Shown: positions 23,013 to 34,130, counted from the first letter of the stretch. The stretch is 64,000 nt of DNA from Lepraria neglecta (GCA_033220425.1 CM065653.1:3534001-3598000), one strand, 5' to 3'. Numbers and translations: made by a program. The notes: a model not told the origin generated them from the sequence alone.

Positions 23013-25485
23013 ACTGGCCGAGTCTAGAGTATTGACATCTGAGAAGCCATGCCATAATTCTGCCAAGGACAAGGCGGCATATAAGAGACGCAACAATTAG
23101 AACAAAAGGTGATAATTAGATGATTTGACCCTTGATGACACATCTTGCTTCTTTCAATCCATATCGTTCGTTACGATTCTGAAAATTTTCATATATCGAC
23201 CCAAAGAAGGGAATCCGTTGTCTGTTCTGTATCAAGGCGCGATCTTCCATTATTGAACAAAGGAGCCCTGTTTAAGCTAAAAAGATCAAAGGGAACAACG
23301 AGTCGAAACAAACAAAACGTTCAGGACCCACTTGTTTCCCGATCCTGCTCTCAATAAGATCATGACTAATCATTGCTGTTGCTCGAATGCGTTCCCGATC
23401 TTTAAGGCTAGTTGTCGTAGCTATCTACTCGGGTTGTCAACATTACCCTAGACATTCGCCAGCTTTGCCCCTGAACCACCATGCTATGCGGGTTCCCGAG
23501 TATGGTCCATGAGAAGCACACAACTATCTCCGAGGCTCGGCCTGCACCTGTATCATCGCTGCTTTCCGCCGCCATCGCCTCTGGCAGCGGACTGAATGTC
23601 GTTGGCGCGAGCGCGGGCATTGGGCGTCCCGTGCACTCGTTGGCATGTCTTTAGACCGCACTGAGCATAAGGGACTGGTAGAAGACTTGGAGGGGCGGAG
23701 TGCATGATTACCATGTTCGAGAGGAAGGAAGAAGAATGCAAAATGTTGAGGCCACATGGTACTTTCGCCATTGGAAAGAAAGTACGCCCAATTTTTCGTG
23801 CAAAGGCGTCACTGAGGAAGGCAGGTTCTCCTTGACGTTGTGTAGAATCTGTCAAGACCTGATACATTTGGTCAGACATACAGGTACATGGAATTGAGAA
23901 GGTGCAAGCCGGTTCTGCTGCTTGGCATGCCAAGGTGATAGAAATCTGCGTCGAGCTCACCCCCAGTTGGGCATCGGGTGAGCGCCGCTCTACCGTCGCG
24001 CGACCGGGGTGATCGTCGCGCGACCGAGGGTGATCCTGGGTGACTCCGCCCCCCTTCGGGGCTGAGCTGCTGCCTAATTCTTGGTTCCGAATCAGGGCGC
24101 CAAAATCGGATTGATAGGCTATCGTCTTCCTAACCTATAAATAAATGTCCCAACGATACCTCCTACCCCTCGATCGATATGTACCGCAGTCAAGCAAAGT
24201 CAGACTTAAGCAAAGATGGACTTGATACTGAGAGAGCGAAGTCATAATCTCATGCCCAGTCCATCGGTAATAGTCGTCGCAAGATACCGATAGGTTCGGA
24301 GGAGCAGGATAGGAAACAGGGTTCGCTCAGTACTCCACTGACGTCTGTAGCGGGCTTAGAGGCTGGGTACGACCCTAAACCCTTACTAAATGATTCCTAT
24401 ACTGACGGACTGTATCGAATTAGCTATTCCCTCTTCCCTGAGCAGAAAGAATAATTCACCTCAAATACCCCTCCTCTACACGGCAACACCATCCTCTCAT
24501 CGATACGATAAAATACCGTAAGGGTTAAGCGACAGAAATCGCAGAGATATCGAGCCTGATCCCTCAGCCGGTGATGATGATAAGAAAGATTAGTACGGCG
24601 ATAAAGAAGTCGACACCTAGCCCGACAGCACTTCTCCTGAGTCGAAGGGTGTCCAGCCCAAACTCTATAATGTAACTATCCCCCGTGGCCCTGCCAGCGG
24701 TACTGCTACCAGCCTACCTACTCTTAAGCAGGCTCAGGGATACGGTGATGGAGCACAAGTCGAGGAGCCGGAGTGGGAAATCATAAAGATACTTAATAAG
24801 AGATATATGGCTGCCCAAAGATGAATTAGGAAACGCACGGGAGTTGCTGCGGGAGTTGAAGGCGAACGGGCGAGCACGATATGGACGCAAATGAGGCAGA
24901 CCGGCTCGCACAGACAAAGTTTGGTGATGGTTATATACTTCTATGTGGAATTTACTTTGTGACCGGAGGATATACATGATTGTTTGCCAAAAGACATCTA
25001 CCTCACAAATCCGTAGAAAAATTGCATAGGTAACAATTCATTGAAGGTCTCGAGCTTGTACTTGCATGATTGAAGAAGGAGTCTTTGATGAAGATTTTCA
25101 ATCAGGAAGACTCGGATGCTCAGTGGGATGGTTTGTATTAGATCAGGATGATGCAAAGCACTAGCGACAGCATTGTTCAAGCGGCATGTACGCACATGCA
25201 CCGCTACACACGTACGTAGGCCTCCAACAACTGCATTGCAACATGAGGAAGGAAGGTAATGAAGATTGTTCGCCGTTCCCAAGCCTTGATGACGTCGGTC
25301 ATTCAGGTTATCACGCTCGGTATCAGATTCGTGCCTTTAAAAATCACCTTACCCAGTCTCCAGAAACTGGGACGCGAAGAAAGCGGAGGTATCGTAGCAA
25401 GTGTCTCGGGTCTGTTCATTGGCTTCGTATCTTGAAATATTCGATTGGGTTGACATGGCGTCTGATAGAAATTAATACAGGATTC
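23013..25485. other. Gene-poor stretch
   Basis: No intact gene recognised. An open minus-strand frame at 23960-23553 has no known motif. A 20-base direct repeat containing GTCGCGCGACC lies at 23995-24035. A TATA-like CTATAAATAAATG occurs near 24136, followed by sequence with many stops in all frames up to about 24960. The minus-strand frame 25282-24998 is featureless. Confidence 0.5.
23995..24035. repeat. Two 20-base direct repeats with a palindromic core
   Basis: GTCGCGCGACC followed by GGGGTGATC and then GAGGGTGATC occurs twice in succession. The core TCGCGCGA reads the same on both strands. This could be a paired protein-binding site or simply local slippage; no adjacent gene is evident. 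Confidence 0.5.
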
Positions 25486-26196
25486 TCAGCGGGCTCTTTT
25501 CTGCTTGCCTGTATCTGAGAGCAAGCAAATAAGGTCTTCAACCTTATCAGCCTCTATATCGTGATATCCCGGCTCGTTCCATGCCCTCGTCCACAATGGA
25601 GCCTCAAATTCGGGCGGGTAATAGCCAGAAAGCTCCCAGTCTATAATAGCCTCTACTTGCAGAGTATCCTCGTTGATTAAGATGTTGTGTTGCGCGAGAT
25701 CATTATGGCAAAAGCTGAAGATTGGTGTATTCGCGACCTTGGCTGGCCATTGTCCGCGTTTATCATGCGTCGTAATACGGACAGGGGGAATAACGACGCC
25801 AATCAAGGCACCTATGGTGCATGATGTTAGAGACCGGAGCTGCGGGAGAACTGTGGTATTGATGAATTCCTCCGCGTTGAGGAGCGCCTTGGTTCTGTTA
25901 TCCTTAATACGATCAAGTGGTTTGCCATTCACGCGTTCCATTACTAGCTGATAGGCTCCCCAGACCCGTTCGAACCTTAAAACCTTCGGTACTGGTATTG
26001 TGGTTTTTGCAGCAATGAACTGGAGGGCCTTAAATTCATTCTGGAGGCGCTCCCTGGTCCACGGCGCCTTAATAATCTCTCGTTTCCAATTCAACCTTCG
26101 TTCACTAGGTCGTAGCTCTCTTTTGGTAAATGTCCAAGCGTCGTAGCTATAAAATCTGTCGGTGTCGGAAGTAATCCAGTATCCAGAGTCCCCCAT
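25486..26196 (-). CDS. APH-family phosphotransferase-like protein
   Basis: A 236-residue intronless protein with the aminoglycoside phosphotransferase (protein-kinase-like) fold. The hinge region is LVMERVNGKPLDRI (from about 84), the catalytic loop SFCHNDLAQHNILIN (Asp166, Asn171) and the metal-binding motif AIIDWELSGYYPPEFE (Asp186). The N-lobe is short, with a candidate ATP-lysine in the FTKREL or EFKALQFIAAK region. Fungal genomes hold large expanded APH families whose substrates are mostly unknown, so no substrate is proposed. All expected C-lobe motifs are present and the ATG at 26196 is the natural start. It looks intact. Confidence 0.85.
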   Translation of the reverse strand: MGDSGYWITSDTDRFYSYDAWTFTKRELRPSERRLNWKREIIKAPWTRERLQNEFKALQFIAAKTTIPVPKVLRFERVWGAYQLVMERVNGKPLDRIKDNRTKALLNAEEFINTTVLPQLRSLTSCTIGALIGVVIPPVRITTHDKRGQWPAKVANTPIFSFCHNDLAQHNILINEDTLQVEAIIDWELSGYYPPEFEAPLWTRAWNEPGYHDIEADKVEDLICLLSDTGKQKRAR

Positions 26197-26722
26197 TCCT
26201 GTCGTCTAGTTGCTGGAAGTAAGGAAGAAGGGGGTGGGCCATGTGAGGCGATAGGGCCCGGCTATTGAATCTTATTTTCGTTGCCATGTCCGACACCGCT
26301 TGGGGGCCACAGGTCCTCGGGCCGTGCGCGGTCTTGGCCCGGTATTGTGAGATCTACGCTTGGAAGTTACTTTTTAAAGGGACCCCAACTAGTAGAGAGA
26401 TGCTTGTCTAAAGTAAGTGCCTGAAGCACGCGGGACCCTTCTAGGGTGCGCCGTCATCTTCGCCTACGTATAAGCTTATAATGGAACTTTCAGTATGAAG
26501 GATTGAATGGAGCCTCGTATTCTTGGAATCTGTGCCTAGCTGAAACCTGGCTCTACGGATAAAATGTACTTGTGCAACGACAATAACTACTTGTGCATTA
26601 TTCCGCGGTTCACCCAGTCCTCTTAGACGCACCTTCGACGGAGGCGAATGAAGTTGCTGTTAACACTAATCAGCTTGCTTGCAGAAGAAACACTTTCAAG
26701 TGGGACGATTGTTACCTCGAAG
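26197..26722. other. Intergenic
   Basis: Between the APH-type gene and a small cysteine-bearing frame. No motif or repeat recognised. Confidence 0.5.
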
Positions 26723-26926
26723 TTAGACCGGAGTGTGCTTGACAGCGGGATATTTGTTGCATTCCTTATGACGGTACTCGAACCCAACCTTGCCTGAGCA
26801 GCTAACACAGTCGGACTGCGACTTCGAGCACACGGTTTGGCAGTGCATACATCTAGAGGTGGCCGAAGGAGGAGTGATCACAGAGGCTGGCTTCTGAGGC
26901 CTCTGAGGCGTTTGGGGAGTTGTCAT
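26723..26926 (-). CDS. Small Cys-rich, zinc-ribbon-like protein
   Basis: 67 residues from an ATG. After a Pro/Gln-rich start (TTPQTPQRPQKP) comes CMHCQTVCSKSQSDCVSC, that is CxxC, ten residues, CxxC with one extra Cys between, plus a later Cys in HKECNKYP. The spacing suits a zinc ribbon. No family is recognised and there is no signal peptide. The next 130 bases lead into the 12-base minisatellite. It might be a chance frame. Confidence 0.4.
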   Translation of the reverse strand: MTTPQTPQRPQKPASVITPPSATSRCMHCQTVCSKSQSDCVSCSGKVGFEYRHKECNKYPAVKHTPV

Positions 26927-27059
26927 GGTCGATTTTGAGATTACAAGTATAGAAGACTTAATAGAGGCTGCCGATTAGGTCGATGGAGTATAGATGCTGA
27001 TTTATCAAGGTGTGGACAGCTTGCTCCTTTTTATGTTCATCAACGAAAACGAGGCGTTC

Positions 27060-27560
27060 AATGAGTACTGCGATGAGCGCTGCGATAAGTGCTGCGATGA
27101 GTGCTGCGGTGTTGAGTGCGGGTTGGTGCTGCGATGAGTGCTGCGATATTGAGTGCGGGTTGAGTGCTGCGATGAGTGCTGCGATGAGTGCTGCGATATT
27201 GAGTGCGGGTTGAGTGCTGCGATGAGTGCTGCGATATTAAGTGCGGGTTGAGTGCTGCGATGAGTGCTGCGATGAGTGCTGCGATATTGAGTGCGGGTTG
27301 AGTGCTGCGATGAGTGCTGCGATGTTGAGTGCGGGTTGAGTGCGGGTTGAGTGCTGCGATGAGTGCTGCGATGAGTGCTGCGATGAGTGCTGCGATGAGT
27401 GCTGCGATGAGTGCTGCGATGAGTGCTGCGATGAGTGCTGCGATGAGTGCTGCGATGAGTGCTGCGATAAGTGCTGCGATAAGTGCTATGATGAGCGATG
27501 AGTGCTGCGATGTTGAGTGCGGGTTAAGTGCTGCGATGAGTGCTGCAAGGAGTGCGTTGG
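27060..27560. repeat. 12-base minisatellite GAGTGCTGCGAT with higher-order structure
   Basis: About 500 bases of tandem GAGTGCTGCGAT units, interrupted at intervals by GAGTGCGGGTT-type variants that define longer composite units in the first half. The second half (about 27350-27480) is an almost pure run of 12-mers. As the unit is four codons, one plus-strand frame reads as Met-Ser-Ala-Ala repeats, but nothing else supports coding. Confidence 0.9.
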
Positions 27561-27699
27561 GCTGCCTTCATGCGACTGACGATGTGACGACCAGTATCGT
27601 CCTTGAAATATATAAAGCCTTACACAATGCAGTTGCCTCGTTGCCTCAAACCCTCACCGCTTATTGGCCAATTGTCTACTCTACATAAACCCTCATTTT

Positions 27700-28230
27700 G
27701 CGGTCTTCGCTTTCCAGGAATATGGACCGCCCTCGGTATGAATTGATTTTTTTACCTCAATCTTGTGAGCCAAGCGGAAATGCGCTTTCCATCCTGCCGG
27801 ACCTTGAAGCTGCATCGTCTTCTGCGCGCAAGAAGGTAGTATCCCTTGGCTGTCAGGTGACCGAAAGCTGATCATTTCACTTCCAAAGGAAGAGAGAGCA
27901 TTTCGAATCCTAGAGTATATGGGGCAAGAGATATCACCTTCAGAGGTCTGGGTGACTGCGAAGATACATGAGCACACCGAAAACCCTCCCAACTCAATTG
28001 CAGACACCTTAGACGTATCCAGAGTGGCTCGAGTGAGTTGGTCAGAATGTAGAAAAATTCCGTTTGCAAGAGATGTGCTAGATCAAAGGGTTTGGGAGGC
28101 AATTGAAGGGGAGGCGGTTAAAAAGTTGCTTGAAGGTCTCGCACCTAGAGAAGTGAAAAGGCCATGGTGGACATTTTTCCCTCTTATGTTGCATAACATG
28201 TTCTGTCATTGCTTGCGGGCAAGCTAGATT
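27700..28230 (+). pseudogene. Possible broken gene, function unknown
   Basis: An ATG at about 27721 opens MDRPRYELIFLPQSCEPSG and stops after roughly 50 codons. In another frame, CAQEGSIPWLSGDRKLIISL leads into a longer open stretch (SEVWVTAKIHEH, EAVKKLLEGLAPREVKRP) ending at 28227. The second part has protein-like composition. No splice pair joins them in phase, so a decayed gene is the best reading. No family recognised. Confidence 0.3.
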
Positions 28231-28601
28231 CAAAGAATATGAATCAGTTAGCAGCTTGTCCGACGCACCGTTGCTATTCTCGATAGTAATTCTAGGTTCT
28301 ACTACGTATCCATCGAAATAAATATTATTGTGCTAAGGCGTCGATCATTTTTCTCAATATTCAATTTCGCGCACCTTCACAGCTCCTGCGATCCAACTGT
28401 TAAGGGCGTTCAGGACTGATATCTGTCATTAAAACTATATAGATATTGCACAGCGGAATCGGGAGGGTCCATGCGGCTTGCCAGCATCGCCAAGACCTTT
28501 GAAGCAGAGAATCACGTGCGGCTTTAGCGGATTTGAGGTCAATGCCACGCCGAGCGAGCTCCACGTCATCCACTACGACACGACATGATAATAACACCCA
28601 G

Positions 28602-29198
28602 ATGGACCTTTTAGATCTCGAAATTATCAATCTGAAGGGCCAGGCACTCGCTCTAAATAGGGGCCCTAGTGAGGTAGTGCAAGCTCTGGAAGACGACGGG
28701 TTTCTTCTGCTCAAAGGAGCTACGGATCTCACGATTGTCGAGCCTATTGGGAAGGTTGAGAAGGGCATCGTCTTGAATAAAATAAGTATCCTCACCATCT
28801 CAGGGGATAACTATAGCTGATGGCATTATCAGGCTGTCAAAGCGATCCTCCTCCTGGGACGAGAGGACGATTTTCGTATCACTGCCTACAATGCGTTCGT
28901 TTCCAGCCCAAGAGAGATTGGGCGTGATCCACAATGGAAAGAAATGACACAAATAAATGGGCTTGTTGGGTTTAAAAGTCATCATCTTGGAGGGGGAAAG
29001 AACGTGTCTTGGATCATTGAAGTTGATACTGGGCTACGTAAGGCACCGACTGGAAAGATGGTGGAAGTTAAGGCAAATGGGGGTGATATGTATGTGTGCT
29101 CCGGCTGGAGCTATCCGTATACTCTAATCGTGATTCAGTATCATCTGCAGCCACTGGCTGACCCGATCCAACCCTCGCCTTCTGACGCCAAGCGCTGA
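28602..29198 (+). CDS. Possible two-exon hypothetical protein, or gene with one stop
   Basis: An ATG at 28602 opens MDLLDLEIINLKGQALAL and continues in one frame through VQALEDDGFLLLKG. A TGA at 28818-28820 interrupts the frame; the same frame then reads on (KAILLLGREDDFRITAYNAF, VSWIIEVDTGLRKAP, GDMYVCSGWSYPY) to 29198. A weak GTTGAG donor and TATCAG acceptor at 28834 would remove the stop in phase; otherwise it is a nonsense codon. Function unknown. Confidence 0.35.
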
Positions 29199-29617
29199 AG
29201 TATACTTCGTGGTAGTTTCTTACCTGTGGAATGGGTTCTCTGAACGTGGAAGGATATCTTCTACTATGGGTGATCAAATCATTAATGTAGCAGGAGATGC
29301 CTGTTCTCGAATTGGGGACTATGTAGTTTGGAAGTTGAAACCCGAATAAATGACATCCAAATGTCAATACAGGTCTTACTAAAGCTGACCTCAATGAATG
29401 CCCAGTACTGACGTCCCTCGCTAATAAATAAGGTTATCTCGTTGCGGCGGGATGCCTCAATATTACCAGCGACTATATAGGAGGCAGCATCGAAGGTTTT
29501 AAGTGGCTGTTTTGAAGAAGTCTACATGTAGTAAATAGATTTCCAACCACAGGCTGCTTGGGCATGTTGCCGAGCACCTGCGCATAGCCATACGCTCTTT
29601 GTAGGTCTTCGCTTGGG

Positions 29618-30629
29618 CTAGAATGTCCTGCGTTCCTGGAAGAGCGTGCTCCACCCCGATGTCCCTTGGCTTTTGTTGATGTCAGAGTTATCAACTACCG
29701 TATTGAAAGGGTGTGGAATGTCATCGGGCGCGGCGTCGAATAACGGCTGAGGAACGTTATTTGCCGTAGTGAGATACGACAGAGTATCGTCAGGTACGGT
29801 ATTAAGATATGCCTGATAATTGACCGCTGCGGTATTGAGGTATAACGGAGTATTGTCAAACGCAGCGTCTGTATATATCTGAGGATCATTGGCCTGAGTG
29901 TTGGGAATATATGATAGAATATCATTAGGTGCAGCATCGAAGAGGTATGAATTAACAGGCTGCCAAACTCTGGTAGATACGTCCTTGGCTTGGACGGGAT
30001 CAAGAGAGCTACTACCTGGCGACAGAAATCGAACACAAGTCGTGTTGTGAAGGCCATCTTTGCTTTCTTCAGACCTGGCCTAGTCAGTACATATAGGAAA
30101 GTTGACTAGCTATAGAACTTACTTGCTCGATAGACCATCTAGGTCCCCTAACATAGCATTGGAGTCTGTATGCTTCGTATTTCGGTGGCGGGCGAAAGTG
30201 CATACTCTGGCGAAGCTCCGACGACATTCCTTGCAGTACTTTCCCTTGATAGCGGAAGCCATCTTCTTGTGCTGGGATTCTTGGGAGTCCTTGATATGCC
30301 GATCAAGATTATCCGGTCTGTTGAAACCTGCCTTGCAAGTTTTAATTGGATAATCATATTTTCTTTCCAGAGGCTTTCTTCCAATCCGCTTATTCCCCTT
30401 TTGATACCCTGATGATTCAGAATGAGGACGCTTGCGAGGAATTCTAGAGGTCAAACAAGTCGATATAGAAGGATTTGTTGGTGATCCATTGCTAGGCCTA
30501 GACTTCCACTGCGGTTCTGATGATACACTTAGTTTGAATGCGGAGCAACGCTGGATAGCATTGGTACTTACTCGTCACTTGACCTGTAACACGCTGGCTT
30601 CGCATAGGTTCACTATTCGCTCCGTACAT
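29618..30629 (-). CDS. C2H2 zinc-finger protein, three exons
   Basis: Exons 30629-30572, 30516-30123 and 30074-29618 give 302 residues in one frame. Introns are 30571-30517 (GTAAGT to ATCAG, branch-like ACTAAG) and 30122-30075 (GTAAGT to CCAG, branch TACTGAC). The basic segment RIPRKRPHSESS looks like a nuclear signal. A finger-like KTCKAGFNRPDNLDRHIKDS lacks the usual first Cys (Tyr in its place). A complete second finger YCKECRRSFARVCTFARHRN-TKH follows. The C-terminal third repeats motifs such as LFDAAPNDILSY and LFDAAPDDIPH, low-complexity and acidic, a possible activation region. A DNA-binding regulator is likely but targets are unknown. Confidence 0.75.
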
Positions 30630-31314
30630 GACTGTGGAGCCGAGGGGTTTGTGTAGCTGTTAGTTATAAGCTGAAGAGCGATTGCAGCTTGATATCGTCA
30701 CAACGTAAGGTATTGCCCTGAGGGAATCGACTAGGTGGACGGTCCTTATCAAGTTGGGACCGCACGCGGGGTGCTGGAGGCGCTAATTCGGGATTGTCGG
30801 CAGTGCACGATCGAACCGCCTTAAAAAAAGGCTTCCACTGCGCGTCCTAACTCACTGCGCGGGACGACTTACCCCATGTCTTCGTTTAAGCGATTATTGC
30901 ATGCCTCGCCATGTTCTTATGTTGCAGAGCTAAATACAGTAATCGCCATCTAACCTATATCAAACCGCGCAGAAGCTTGGAGCTAGACTAGAACAATTTG
31001 TCACGGAACATGGTGCTGTTACCGAGGGTGCATGGATAGTGATGTCGAATTCAGGATGTATATTGATGGTTTGTGCTTTGGAATAGGCCACTGTGAAATG
31101 TATAGTCAAAATACAGATGCTGACATATCAACCCCAGAACAAAGGGAAAGTCCCAGAATCATGACGTCTTAACCCTACCCCGCATTTGTCGGCAGACCTT
31201 CAAGGACAACCCCACCAACGCTTCTGGCTACAGACGGACAGGAGAAGCAAGTACCCATCAAGACCGAGCTAGTGAATTATCATTGCTACTCCGGAACCAG
31301 CGTGATCGCCACTC
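30630..31314. other. Intergenic
   Basis: Promoter side of the C2H2 gene and upstream of a decayed frame. No repeat, RNA or coding signal recognised. Confidence 0.5.
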
Positions 31315-31757
31315 ATGAGTTCTACGGCCACGCAGAAGCATCTTTCGGTGGAGGATCTGTCAGGATATGTCTCAGTGCTTATTGAATGTGGAAAACAGCT
31401 CAAAACAGCCCCTTTCAAAGATAATGGGACGTTTGAAACTATTGATGACGGCAAGGTATTTAAAGAAGCAAGCCGAGGTTTCCGTGAGATAAAATCGACA
31501 AAGGCAAGTACGTGGCTACATCGACGGTTGCTGTGGCTAACTTCAAGAAGCCAGACTGCAGTCTTATTGCCTGGCGATTTCCAAAACGAACAACCCTAAC
31601 TATCCCTGACAATGTAACCCTGGACGTTATCCCGTGCGAGATATCTGGAACGCCAACCGTCGGAGAAATATCAGTGAAGATGGGAAAAAGTATACATTTG
31701 AGAAAAACCGTGGACGTCCAGCCGTTATTCACCTGCCTAGTTAGAGTATACCGATGA
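31315..31757 (+). pseudogene. Hypothetical gene with one frame change
   Basis: An ATG at 31315 opens MSSTATQKHLSVEDLSGYVS and runs to about 31500 (SRGFREIK). A one-base shift then gives a natural continuation, IDKGKYVATSTVAVANFKKP and LDVIPCEISGTPTVGEISVK, to a stop at 31755-31757. The first frame also stays open a further 95 bases, but with arginine-rich, unlikely composition. Family unknown. Recent loss or a sequencing indel are both possible. Confidence 0.45.
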
Positions 31758-32745
31758 GAGTATATGGAGAGGAAGAATTATAGGAGCGCATTGTTTTATC
31801 TGGGCTGTAAGACTCTGACGGTAACGGCGATTGGGAGTTCTGTCACGTTACAATCCGGAGGCTGCTAGAATTAATGTTACTTTTTCCCAACACTATTTAT
31901 CGGGATCTCACCTTAATGTTCCATCAACATTTCTTTTGCCCATTCAGCGGTTCTTTTCAACACTGTCGTTTGTAAAGACGATTCAGTCAAACGGAGCGAC
32001 GAACCGCATTTTGTATCCGGCTTCTCGACCCTGCATCAACAATGTATTTAGCTTCGTGAGATTCAATATCAATAACGATAACGGAGACAGACATTTCGAC
32101 AGCATTGGCACCGCATTGGATGTGCGTCTCTTGGTATATCGGTGCACCAGGCCTTCACTATATATCTTGGGCAGCCACATTTGTAGATGACTGCTGTATG
32201 AGCACACATTCTCTCTGCGGCCGGCTTAAGCGTCGGGCGGCGAGCCAGGAAAAATTGAAGCTGCAATCGAATTTGGTTTGGTCTACGATAATTGTCTCAA
32301 GCCTTTTTGCATGAACGCCAGATACTTATACTTGTAAACGCCGAGGGTTATCAATTGTGCAGGATTTGAGATACTTGAAGCCGACTGGGGTTGGGAGAGG
32401 GCCGGACTTGGGTGATGTAATAACACTATCATGATCCCTACAAATCGTGGCCGTCCGTTACATTGCCAATTTTGCACTTAACACCAGTTTAAGTGGGAAT
32501 ATAAGTCGCGAGTGAGATGTTTTGTGGCTTATGAGGGTACAACATTTGTATAACAATACAAGCTCACACTGTCGCCAGCCTCTACCCATTCCTCTACCTC
32601 TAGTAATCGTCACTTTGGTACTAATACTAAAGCATTATCGGCTGTAGAGGAGGACTTGGCGGCTACTGGGCATCGACTTTGGATTAGCTACCTGTCCGCT
32701 TAAAATGACTGGCTCTCCGTACCACTAGAGATCTGCTTTTCAGTT
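31758..32745. other. Intergenic
   Basis: No gene recognised. Several open frames of 65-119 codons lack motifs. The right end abuts the FKBP stop codon. Confidence 0.5.
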
Positions 32746-33578
32746 CTAAGATCCTTCTCCCTGGCTGTCTTGGACCTCTGCGTTTTTTCCGTTGATGGCT
32801 TTGATCTCGACTTCACTAGATTGTTGCGACTGATCAGCCTATAAACATAGTTCAAATGCCGAGATACATAATATGTTCTATAATCTGATATCGGTATAGA
32901 TAGAAAAGACGTCGACTCACAAGATCAAGGTAGCATTCGGCGGGATCAAACCTGGGAAACCTCTGTTGTGACAGAAAAATACTCGTCAGTTAATAGGGTG
33001 CGAATATAAGATGGCTTGCAGAGCGTGAAAGCTCGTCGACTCCGGCATGCGTTGTAGAAGGATATATGCGGGGTTTTATAGGCTTACCGGTCGCCGTAGG
33101 CATAATCACTATTTTTTGGGAGATATTAGCGGAGTCAAGCATGGAAGAAAGGTGCTAGATATTCTGCTTGTAGGTGGTGCATACCCAGAGATGGTCAAGA
33201 TGCTCTTTTCGCCCAAAGTCATCTCCGTGACGCCTTCATCCCAGCCTAGCTTATGTTAACCAATAGCTATATCGTCTGGTGTACAGAGGGCCGAGGTACC
33301 TTTGATAACCTTGCCAACGCCAATCTGTGTGATGAAGTCCCGACGGCCTACGGACGAATCGAATCTAGATGTATGAAGGCATTGGTCAGCCAAAGTTCTC
33401 TCTTGACGGTGTGCGGCCAGTGGATTATATTATGTACATACTGCTTGCCTCTGAAATCCTTCTCTGGGCCTACGCTTGAATCGTGTAGGTTGCCCGTATA
33501 CTCAATGGTAACCTCGTCTCCATTCTTGGGCTTGTCGGTGCCATTGCCCTGCTTGATGACTTTTCGAGTGACACCCAT
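32746..33578 (-). CDS. FKBP12-type peptidyl-prolyl isomerase, six exons
   Basis: Catalyses cis-trans isomerisation of prolyl bonds; FKBP12 also binds FK506 and rapamycin. Exons: 33578-33442, 33364-33300, 33245-33185, 33108-33088 (21 bases), 32962-32921 and 32815-32746, total 396 bases, 131 residues. Every intron is GT-AG and phases agree. The product opens MGVTRKVIKQGNGTDKP and shows EYTGNLHDSS, QFDSSVGRRDF, KVIKGWDEGVTEMTLGEKS, ISGDYAYGDRGFPGLIPPN and LIFEVEIKAING, including the pocket residues Tyr, Phe-Asp, Val-Ile, Trp, Tyr and Phe. Relative to canonical FKBP12 it has a short insert (VGPEKDFRGK) before FDSS and a tail of about 13 residues. Its place in accessory DNA suggests a second copy beside a housekeeping gene elsewhere. 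Confidence 0.9.
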
Positions 33579-33942
33579 TGTACTAGTGAAGCTGGCGTGA
33601 TTGTTAAGAGTGGATCCTAGAAATCCAATCAGGTGAAAATAGAATCGAAGTGCAGGTAGTACTCGAAATCTCTTGTCCCGAGAGCGGTGGGAATTAATAA
33701 ATGTTTCGAAGTGTTGGGGACTAGTTGGCGTGGTTGGAATGCACAGATCCCTGTGGCTAATTCCCCACTTGGAGGGCACGCCAAACGCCTATGGCTTTGG
33801 CAAGCAGATCTTCACATGCATTAATGCAAGCCTCAGAGTCAGTCAAGAACCCAAGGTAGTTCGGGTCTAAGTCCCAATTAAGGAGAACGTAGCACTGGCA
33901 GATCTGCCTCGATTGGAGCATTGAAGCACCCGTTGCAGCGAT
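33579..33942. promoter_or_regulatory. Upstream region of the FKBP gene
   Basis: This segment should hold the FKBP promoter and leader. No TATA box or other element stands out. Confidence 0.35.
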
Positions 33943-34130
33943 CGACTAGTATCGCTCTCGACTAATCAAAATTCCGCTCCTGTAGTTCGCCTGAGTGGGT
34001 CAATCCTTCTTGTTGGGCAAGGGGAAACTAGAACGACTAGTATCCCTCTCGACTTATCAAAAATCCGCTCCTGTAATTCGCCTGAGTGGGCCAATCTTTC
34101 TTTCTTGTTGGGCAAGGGGAAACTAGAACG
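33943..34130. repeat. Tandem duplication, about 90 bases
   Basis: Two head-to-tail copies share CGACTAGTAT, CTCTCGACT, ATCCGCTCCTGT, TTCGCCTGAGTGGG and GGGCAAGGGGAAACTAGAACG. They differ by a few substitutions and small indels. The unit is flanked by ordinary intergenic sequence and overlaps the end of the minus-strand frame from 34304. Confidence 0.85.

Noticed and set aside
24040-24960. Retroelement remnant suggested by a TATA-like box and a gag-like start
   Set aside because: No protein motif, terminal repeat or target duplication could be recognised, so it is left unassigned.
27329-27688. Met-Ser-Ala-Ala repeat protein
   Set aside because: It is only a reading of the 12-base minisatellite; the other strand and frames are equally open and no unique domain is attached.
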